This document shows, one piece after another, positions 1-8,124 of a DNA stretch of 64,000 nt. Source of the DNA: Raffaelea ambrosiae (Eukaryota > Ascomycota > Sordariomycetes > Ophiostomatales > Ophiostomataceae); NCBI GenBank assembly GCA_002778195.1, contig PCDI01000005.1, positions 2,915,093 through 2,979,092 of the forward strand, given 5' to 3'. Both the position numbers and the translations under genes were made by a program. Every line of letters begins with the position of its first letter. Within the stretch, counting starts at the first letter, position 1. Below the pieces are notes generated by a model. It was not told the origin of the DNA. It did no database searches and saw only the letters and a program-made list of their open reading frames with translations.

Positions 1-1956
1 AGTACAGGCACGCTCTCAAGCATTCTTGCCAGCCTGCCTCTCGCTTCTTGTCGCCTCTTTTTTCCTGCCGCAAAGCGGGTATATTATCGGTCGATTGTGC
101 CCAGACGCTGGGCTGATGGGGGCATGCAGGGACCTGCACAGTAGCCTGAACTGTCCGCGCTACAAGCAACTCTCATGCTTTTTTGTGGTCTTTTTGCCTG
201 CACTGCCTGCAAGCCTGCCCGTATCCGGTCCGGCTGCCGAAGTGCCCCAAGCACCGTACTGGGATTGTGACGGCAAGCAATACTCTTGTCGAACCCACAT
301 TGAGTTTCTGCACATATCGATGGACGGAACACAATACCACTACAGCAGTGTGAACTCGGGATCGACCCTCTGGCGGCGGCTGGGCTCCCCAAGCCTGACG
401 CGAGCGAAACAACACACAGTGAGACGACGTCCACGCTCTGACTACGAGTTACCACACTACATTGCAGTAAGATATCATCTTACCCTCCAATCTGCACAGT
501 GGGGCAGCATCTGGCTGGCAAGCAGGGACTGCCTTCCCAATGCAGGGGCAAAAATAAAAAACGTCGCGGCCATCTGAGGAGATTTTTTTCCGCGTGTTCA
601 ACCGTGGTCCTCTCTCGTCTGTTTCCTGGTCACTGCTGGCCTGTCCCATACCCGTACTCCTTCTCCTTCTCCCGCAAAGCTCGCATCTTTCCCATGGCCG
701 AAATGCACGCTGCCCCTCCACGCTACATATTTTCTACGCGTATTCCGCCGTGCCCACTAGTTTGCCCCATAGTGCGCCCCCCCCCTGCTTTCGTGCTTTT
801 GACCTTTTCGAGGGTAGTACTCAGTAGGGGGGTGGTTGGCGAGTAGACGGGGCACATTATGTGCATCAACGATTTCTCCATACGAACTCCATATGCACCA
901 CCATAAGCAGGCACCTGCAGCGCGCATGGTCGTCCTCCAAACGTGTCCGGGAAAGGATGCGATGTGGGCAAACGATGGGCCTCCCGCCCGGGTCTGGATG
1001 CAGCCAGCCCAGCCCTTGCTGTTGCTTTTTCTTTGGTGTTTTTTTTGCTTGTCTCGCCACCTACTAATCTGATCGCCTCTGCTTCCTTCTTCCAACCGTA
1101 CACTGCCGAGCCGAGTTTCGAGTCTCTGGTCTTTCTCCTGACATCCATCCCCCCTTCGCAGACTGTGCTACGTAGGAGATCCGGCCAGCTTTGGCCTGAG
1201 GCCACAAAGCTGCTAGCCCGCAAAACTAGGTCCTAGCGCCCAATGACGTCGATACACTAACCACCACTCAGGTAACAGAGACGAAAAAAGGCTTCACCGC
1301 TCAATTGGGGATCACATGCCCCCTCTCTCTGGCTGCTCATCAAACCACCACCACCCACACCAAGAAATTGCTGTGCCCCTCCAAGAAGCGACCAGGGCCA
1401 GATCTGCCCAGAACGTGGATTGCATGGGGTGTGTTTTTTTGTGGTTATTTGTCCCTCCTGTTCTTGAGTCGAGGCTCCTCCCCTTGCTGCTCGTCATCAT
1501 CGACATTCGGCGCAAATCCCTCTCGTTCAACTTAAAACAGTAAAAGTGGCCTCAATGACCCAGCTGAGCTCCTGTTAGCGCGTAGTGGCGCCAAATTTGG
1601 CGCTGATGCTGTTTGGAGCTTGTCATTCGCTGCCACGACTAGTGGGTGCCATCCTCTCTGTGATTTTCTCGGCGTTCATTCCGCCCTCGTGAGACCCAGC
1701 CGGTGCCGACAACGGACTGCTACAATCGATGTACAAACGGGAAACAAAAGCCAGGAAACAAGGGGCAGTGAAGGAAGCAGAAAAGGAACAAACGAGTTAA
1801 AAAAAATTCGAGGCGGAAGGAACAAAGGGTACACAGTTTCACATGCGTTCTTCCCGAGCATCCCAGTGAGACAAAGGGAATATACGTGAATCAGGTACTT
1901 CTAGTGGGTCAGGAATGCGACCAAAAAAAAACGTATGCGAGACGCAAAAAATTGAG
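1..1956. other. gene-poor left end
   Basis: I see no convincing gene here. Open frames of 60-183 codons occur on both strands and overlap one another, but none has a recognisable domain, a consistent splice structure or a plausible start context. The stretch holds short homopolymer runs (for example C runs near 779-787 and T runs near 1049 and 1434) and ends at the tRNA gene. It may carry untranslated or decayed sequence. Confidence 0.5.
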
Positions 1957-2051
1957 TGGTCCCGGAGGGGCTCGAACCCTCGACTTTCGCATGGATATTT
2001 CGAAAATCTCAAATATTAGTACGATGCGCTAACCAACTGCACCACGGAACC
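1957..2051 (-). tRNA. tRNA-Ile (anticodon AAU) with a 21-nt intron
   Basis: Read on the minus strand, a full cloverleaf folds. The 7-bp acceptor stem pairs 2045-2051 with 1958-1964 (one G-U), with discriminator A at 1957. There are a GTGC/GCGC D stem, a TCGTA/TGCGA anticodon stem (one G-U) and a GAGGG/CCCTC T stem closing a TTCGAGC loop. The anticodon A-A-U lies at 2015-2017, which makes it an isoleucine tRNA whose A34 would be edited to inosine. An insertion at 1993-2013, directly after position 37, is in the canonical place for a nuclear tRNA intron removed by the tRNA splicing endonuclease. I see no second tRNA in the window. Confidence 0.92.
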
Positions 2052-2863
2052 ATTCTGATTGAGTCGTTGTTGAAAAAACCGTGTGCTATTTTTTCTTATA
2101 AGGCTGTGACTTACAGCTTCGTGGCCAAAGCTGATCATTCTCACAGCAGATATCTGCAGTCACTGTTTAAGCTATATGTCAAAAATTATAATATTTATAT
2201 GCACTGATTAATGCAGATGAACTGATACTTTACTGTGCGAACGTGAGAATTGCAGAACTCAAAGATCTGCTGTGGGAACGATCGGGTTTGGCCACGAAGT
2301 TATGAGGGTTGGCCTTGTAAGTGGGAATAGTCGCCAGCAGTGACTTAAGTGGCTCTATAATACTGTAGATATCAACAGACTGTATATTTGACGGTACTTC
2401 TAATAAAACCCCAAGCAGTGGCCAGATTGTCGTTCTTTCAACATCCTTTGCGGAAGAAACCGTATTAATACTTTGTGTTCGTAGCAACAATGAGCTCTGC
2501 TTCTGTGCTAAATGTGGCATTTTGAGGTCTCGGTAGTCATTTGCGTTGATATTCAAATACCGCCCATCATCTATCTAAACCTGCCTCGAAAGGATGACAG
2601 CAATTTATGTATGTGCATTCACACAATATTCAAGCTTCCACCAGTCAGCAAGACAATAAAAAGTTGGTTTATTTATGCACAGTAACAATACGTCTACACA
2701 TTCTACCCTATGTAATTTTGTATACTCAATTCTATTTTAGACTCTTCTTTGTTTTCTGTTTCCTTTCAAGAGTCCTTGGCCAAATACGCAACGGGCCCGA
2801 CACGAAATTTCGCTATGTACCATTTCCATTTCCATTCCCAACCCCAAGTCTCCCGTAGATGAC
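2052..2863. repeat. AT-rich tract with a diverged inverted repeat beside the tRNA
   Basis: This stretch is visibly richer in A+T than the flanks and has no coding potential. It contains an imperfect inverted repeat, with arms at about 2117-2159 and 2251-2299 around a 91-nt spacer. The first 13 bases of the arms are identical, and most of the differences over the next 17 are C/T or G/A. That pattern fits an old repeat-induced point mutation (RIP) or ordinary decay of a transposon fragment. The position immediately upstream of the tRNA is typical for tRNA-targeting retroelements, but no open reading frame, LTR or target-site duplication can be shown. The last 100 bases are the 3' flank of the guanylate kinase gene. 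Confidence 0.5.
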
Positions 2864-3677
2864 CTAGTTCGATGGGTTCGATGGGACCAAAAACACATAC
2901 TCCTCCAGTTCCTTGTATGCCTTGTCCAGATCGTCATTGACAATCACCTTGTCGTGCACGCCAGGTGTCTCGGCATAAGCCAGCTCCTTCTCGGCCTGCT
3001 CCAGCCGCTTCTGGATGCTGGACTCCGTCTCGGTGCCACGGCCGCGCAGCCGCGCCTCCAGAACGTCCTTGGACGGCGGTGCAATGAACACGTAGCGCGC
3101 CTCAAAGTCGCCCTTCTTCTTCTGCTGCTCCTGGATCTGCTTCACGCCCTCCATCTCAATGTCCAGCACCACCACGCGGCCCTTGGCCGTCTGGTCCGCC
3201 ACCGTCTTCTTGCTGGTGCCGTAACGGTTGCCGCCGAACTTGGCGTGCTCGACAAAGGCGTCCTCGCTGATGAGCTTCTCAAACTCCTCCATGGTGACAA
3301 AGTGGTAGTCGTGACCGTGACGCTCGCCTGGACGGGGGTTGCGCGTCGTGTGGGAGACAGCTACAAAGGAAGACAAAAAAAAGAAAAGAAGAAAAAGACG
3401 TTAGCACACAGAGTTGCATAGGTGAGCCGACAATCGGCAAGAAAACAACACTGGAAACCGTTTTGCACACAAAGAGACAAACAATGGCTACTTACACAAG
3501 CAAAAGGCATCCGGGTGGTTCTCAAAGAGTCTGCTGTAGAGAGTGCCCTTGCCGACTAGCACAACGACAACAACAACAACCGTTAGTTTCAGCGACGAGT
3601 ACACAGTAGAGTCAGCTACACATACCGCCCGAAGGCCCAGAGATGACCAGAGGTCTCCGATCCGGCGGGGGAGCCAT
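2864..3677 (-). CDS. GUK1: guanylate kinase
   Basis: Catalyses ATP + GMP = ADP + GDP, an essential step in GTP synthesis. Three exons on the minus strand: 3626-3677, 3496-3555 and 2864-3360. The introns have GTATGT and GTAAGT donors and TAG acceptors, and together the exons encode 202 residues, a normal length for the family. The P-loop at residues 14-22 (GPSGVGKGT) is completed across intron 1. The conserved SVSHTTRNPRPGE segment, which binds GMP, is completed across intron 2, and the YGTSK segment follows in exon 3. I chose the ATG at 3675-3677 because it gives the standard short N-terminus. An in-frame ATG at 3860 would add 61 residues that resemble a mitochondrial presequence (see findings). 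Confidence 0.95.
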
Positions 3678-4739
3678 TGTGCTGAATCGAGTACGGAAAA
3701 GAGGTCGCGAGACAAGAAGAGGCTGGGTGCCGATGGGAGTCACCCGCGCAGAGAACAAGGAGACCCGTAGACAGGTGCGCGCAGCTACAAACAAAGGCTG
3801 TGGACGACCAAGAGAAGATGTGAGAAAGCAGGCAGCCATAAAATGGAACAGCGGTCTCAATTGAATGGAAAAGTATACAAAGTCGTCGTCAATCGGTCAA
3901 GCGTAGATGTTGGAAGTCGGCAGAAAACGAAAGGTGGACCTCTTCACCGCCAAACCACGGCCTTTAAAAATTAAGTTGGGGAGTTAAAAAAAAAACGGAA
4001 ATAAAGAAGAAAAAAAAAATACCCGCCTAATGCCAGCACGCACATGAAATAGATTCCAGTCGAAATTTCCCGTAATACGTCAAAATCGCCTGCAAACCTT
4101 AAATTAGAGCTGGCCCCGCGGAACTTATAAGTGCTCCTGGTACTCAGTCGTCGTGCCCAGGCGCTGTTCTCGTATGTACAGCAACTAGCTGTGGTTTAGT
4201 GCGAGACTCCGTGCCCAAATTTAAACAAGACAGCGAACACGAAACCATACGATCATGCAAGTCCAGTAGCCCGAGCTATGTTCTCCCGTTGGGTCTCAAC
4301 ATGTGAATTTTTCATGCTCGCCGACTGTATTCGGCGGCTTCTTAGGGATGGTGCTCGCCCAGTAGTGTACATTGAATATGATCAAACACAATTCCTTGCA
4401 CTCGCCTGATTCATCCCCTGGCTTGGTTCTGCTGTCAAAAGTAAATTATCTATAGGGGACTCTTAATGCTTGGCTCAATGGGAGCAGGTCTATCAGAGTT
4501 TGAATGGGTAGTAAACACAGTTAGATGCCGCTTTGCCTTTACCTAGGCGTCGGTGTACACCCGGCACTGAAGAAGAAAGGGGTGAAGAGAAGTGAAAATC
4601 AATCAAAATAGGGCGAAAGAAACGAACCCGTACGGCGGTCGAAATACAATAATAATGCAACACGCAACACCAAAAACAACTCCCCTTCCGAAAATGAGAC
4701 AGAAAAAGAAAATTGGTATCTCGGGAAAAATACACCATG
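3678..4739. other. intergenic; 5' flank of GUK1 and 3' flank of the next gene
   Basis: About 1.06 kb without a supported gene. The first 180 bases are open in the GUK1 frame (possible longer isoform). The rest is A-rich, with purine runs near 3985-4020, and shows no repeat or RNA gene that I can recognise. Short frames near 4500-4740 have no recognisable similarity. Confidence 0.5.
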
Positions 4740-5769
4740 CTACTGAGGTTGTGCTGGATATGTCTGGTGCTGCGGGGGTGTGCCTGGTTGACTTCCCATC
4801 AAGGGATGGCTCTCTGGCGGGTACGCTGGCAGCTCTTGGGGGGCGACCATGTTGCCGGGAAGTTCAGAAGGCGCAGTGCTGGCCACGGACATGTACAAGG
4901 AATGTGTGCCTGCTGGCGGCATAGGCGTCGATGTCGACGATTGCATGCCGCCGCTGGGCGAGGGGCCCCCGAAACCAGCAGCGCCAATATACCGCGGCTT
5001 GTCGTCCATCTCGGTCTGTGCGGCGCCGTTGCCGCCAGCAGCAGCAGAATTACCCATGACTGGTGCAGCAGCGGCGTTGCTCTTTCGCCGCCGCCACCAG
5101 AGGAAAACCGCAGCGACACCAAAGATGGCCAGGCCCGCAACCACGCCGACAACAACACCAGCAATGCCGCCACTGGAGAGGCCACCGGAAGGGGATGGGG
5201 TGGGGGTCGAGGAGTCGGTGGGAGTGACAGAGGGTGCGTCCGAGGTGGCAGAGCTGGACGGCGACGCCGTGGCCGATGCCGTCGACGACGTTTGTGTGGC
5301 AGCAATGAGCTTGACAGGATCGAATGACCAGGATGTGGCGTCCGGGTTGGCAGAGCTGAGAGATGAATACGTCCGGTTCAGCGATCTAGTGCTGATGTTC
5401 CTCATCGTGTCATACTGTTGGCTCCAGCAGATATTAATCTGGTTCTTGGTTTTTGTGCATTCTTCTCTACCAGGAACGCGACTTCGTCAGTATACCTCTC
5501 TCTCAATGATCGCAATAAAAGTAGACATGCCTGTCGTCGACACAACACCAAGTGGTCCCGCCGGTGCCACAGTCAGTGGTGCTCCCATCGTTGGCGCATT
5601 CCTGCGTAATAGTCCAACAAACGTCGTCGTATCTGCAGCAATAACGACGTCCCGTATTGGGATCACGGGCGCATGCACTGGGCGGCTCACACTTCAGGTT
5701 TCTGAAGCCTGGACACGTGTGGTCCGACACGTTGGACGTGAAGAAATAGTCGTCGAAGTAGTCGGTCAT
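4740..5769 (-). CDS. single-pass membrane protein with Cys-rich outer domain, fungal Mid2-like architecture
   Basis: Two exons, 5531-5769 and 4740-5466, give 321 residues. Residues 1-99 hold a cysteine-rich domain that includes paired cysteines near CCRYDDVCW and TTWCC and ends in CTKTKNQINICW. Residues about 135-175 are Ser/Thr/Pro-rich, which suits an O-glycosylated stalk. Residues about 180-203 form one hydrophobic helix followed by WWRRRK. The cytoplasmic tail is rich in Pro, Gly and Ala. This order resembles fungal cell-surface sensors, but I cannot assign a function. The intron (5467-5530) is only consistent with the conserved cysteine spacing if a GC donor (GCATGT) is used. No classical signal peptide precedes the first cysteines; an upstream in-frame ATG at 5862 is an alternative start. 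Confidence 0.75.
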
Positions 5770-8124
5770 GGTGGCAGGGGAAGTGTTGGAGGAACCGCAG
5801 CAACGAGAAAGGGCTGTGGGGGCACGGAAGCGTGCGAGGGCGAGGCGATGGGCGAAGAACAAGAAGATTCGTTGCTCCGGTTTACCGCCCAGCTGATTGC
5901 CCAGCCTACCACGTCACTCCTCCAGGAGTTGGAAGCAGGAAGTGGGAAGCAGAAGAAGGAAAGGCTCGGGGATGCGAAAATTGTGTTCACAGGAGACGCG
6001 GCCGGTGGGGAGGGATCAACAAGAAAGAAAATTTAATGGAAAGGCTCTCACGCAGAGGATATTACAGCGTGAGATGTAGACTGGCCAATGGTCTCTTGCT
6101 TCGCTGCCACAACCATCTGGTGCTACCACAAAGCAATACGACTGGAGAGACAAAAGGGGAGAGCAGAAAATAACTGAAGAGTGGAAGAGAAGAAGAATGT
6201 GCAACACTGGGTATGTTTGGGATATTCCTTCAAGCCATACGACACAGCACCAGGTCCGGGGGGGTGGTCCTGTCCAAGATGACTAGGATACTGGCAGAAC
6301 GTTCGTGTAAGCTCAAAATGCAATATGGCACTAAGAAAGGGTATCCGCAAGGCCGGGGCCGGAGAGCAGCAAGAGTAAGCCCCCTTGTTAAGCCCACGAT
6401 AGCATATGAGCATGTTGCATCTGGGCATCTGGGCATCTGGGCACCCTGCCCATAGGCCATAAAGCCAGCAATGCCTGACTCCGCACGCAGGCCAACAGCA
6501 AAATCACCCACCCATAAAAAGCGTCAGCGGCACAGTTTTGGCACTTCTTGGGGGGGCGCAGCAAGGGCTTGGCCAGGAAGGAAGGACTGGTGCTGTCTAA
6601 CCGACGATGCAACAGAGTGACAGAGCCCCAAGCCCGAATCCTTCATCAGGGCTGGATAAAACGCTTCAGCCAAGCGCCGTCTCCAGCCATATGCGGCCAG
6701 TGTGGCTGGATGCAACGGCATCGGTGACGCTTCAGGTGAATGCATACTGACTGTACAACACATTGTCTTCTTGCTCCGTTTGCGTATCGTGCTGGTGCTT
6801 CTTCCCGGTGTGGCATGGCTCTGCTCGATGAAAGCGCAGTGTCACGTCAACAGCGCAGGCGATTTGTCCATGAGCCAAGTGGTGCAACGGCAGGAAGAAG
6901 ATGCTGTGCACCGGCAGGGGAACGCTGGCACTATGGATAAAAAACCAGGAGCTCTTTGGCTGGGAACTTGTGCCTCGTAGAAGTAACTGTGTCATTTGCG
7001 AGAGAAACCTGCCGTTTCAAGCTGTAGATCACTCACTTGGCGCCCGCCATTCCGGTCCCTCATTGGCTACGGGTGTTGAGGCAAGGCCAGGGGTGTAAGC
7101 ACTACGGCGCTGGCAAGTGTATCTTACATGTATCGATTGCCCATCAGGCGGATGGCATCAATACCTGGCAGTGACCCATCAGGGTGCGGCAATACGAAGG
7201 CAGGGCAGTACTTTGCAGATGAAATTTGCCGTAAGACGGAAGTCGCAACGAGTGCAAAGACGGAAAGCGCGAGGCACCGAAACGGGCGTGCTTGCTCCGT
7301 TTCTTCCCCGGGCCAATCTCCCTGCTGCCATTCCAGTCAGTCAGACCATAGGCTCGGGAGGGAGGGACGCCCGACCGCTGCTGCTTGGCTATTGCTTACT
7401 TGTGGTAACTAGATGTAGCGTGAGCTCCACGGCCCGGAAGGAAGGAACAAACTCGCACTTGCACGGTCGCTGAAACGGCACGAACTCAGGAGAAGCCTGT
7501 CGCAGGTTTTTGTTGAAAACGGAAAGGAGATCCACCATGTTGCTCGTTATCTTCTAACAGATCAAGCGATATAGAGGAGGGCAAAAAGCGCATCTTTCCG
7601 TGTTAAGCTTAACTAATCCTTGGGCTGAGACAAATGTCACGGAAACTCGAGAATCATATTTAGCCATTCTCCGCTGTAGGGAGTGGTTTGGGCCACTTTG
7701 CCGGCGTCTCTCGATCTATGAGGCAAAGTGGGGCGTTGTCGAAGAAGAATCAGAAGAATCATAAAGAGAAACAAACACATTATTCATGAGGTATGTCGGC
7801 CGGGCTACTAGTTTGGCTTTCAACTTTTGAACTTTTTTTTTTTTTTTTTTTTTTTTTTTGCTCTTTTTTGTCTGTTACTAGTTACATCTCCCGGGACCCC
7901 CCCCAATGAAATCACAAGACATCCTCACTCGATGCTAACTCAGTACAAAGAAAGAAGAAATTTAAATAAAGCAAAAAAACAAGAGACAAGAAAAGAAATG
8001 GGGAACAAAAGTCCATGATGTTCGAGTCCCAGTGAACAAGAAAAGCACAACAAGAAGTCAAGAGACTGTCACAAACAAAACCACATACCACAAAACGAAA
8101 TCAGGCTCCTGAAACCACATATAA
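5770..8124. other. 2.3-kb gene-poor stretch
   Basis: No gene is supported. The frames seen here are short, overlap on both strands and match no family I know. Visible structure: three direct copies of an 8-base unit (gcatctgg) at 6417-6440, a 27-base T run at 7833-7859, and A-rich sequence at 7950-8110 that probably includes the 3' untranslated end of the minus-strand gene starting at 10767. Confidence 0.5.
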
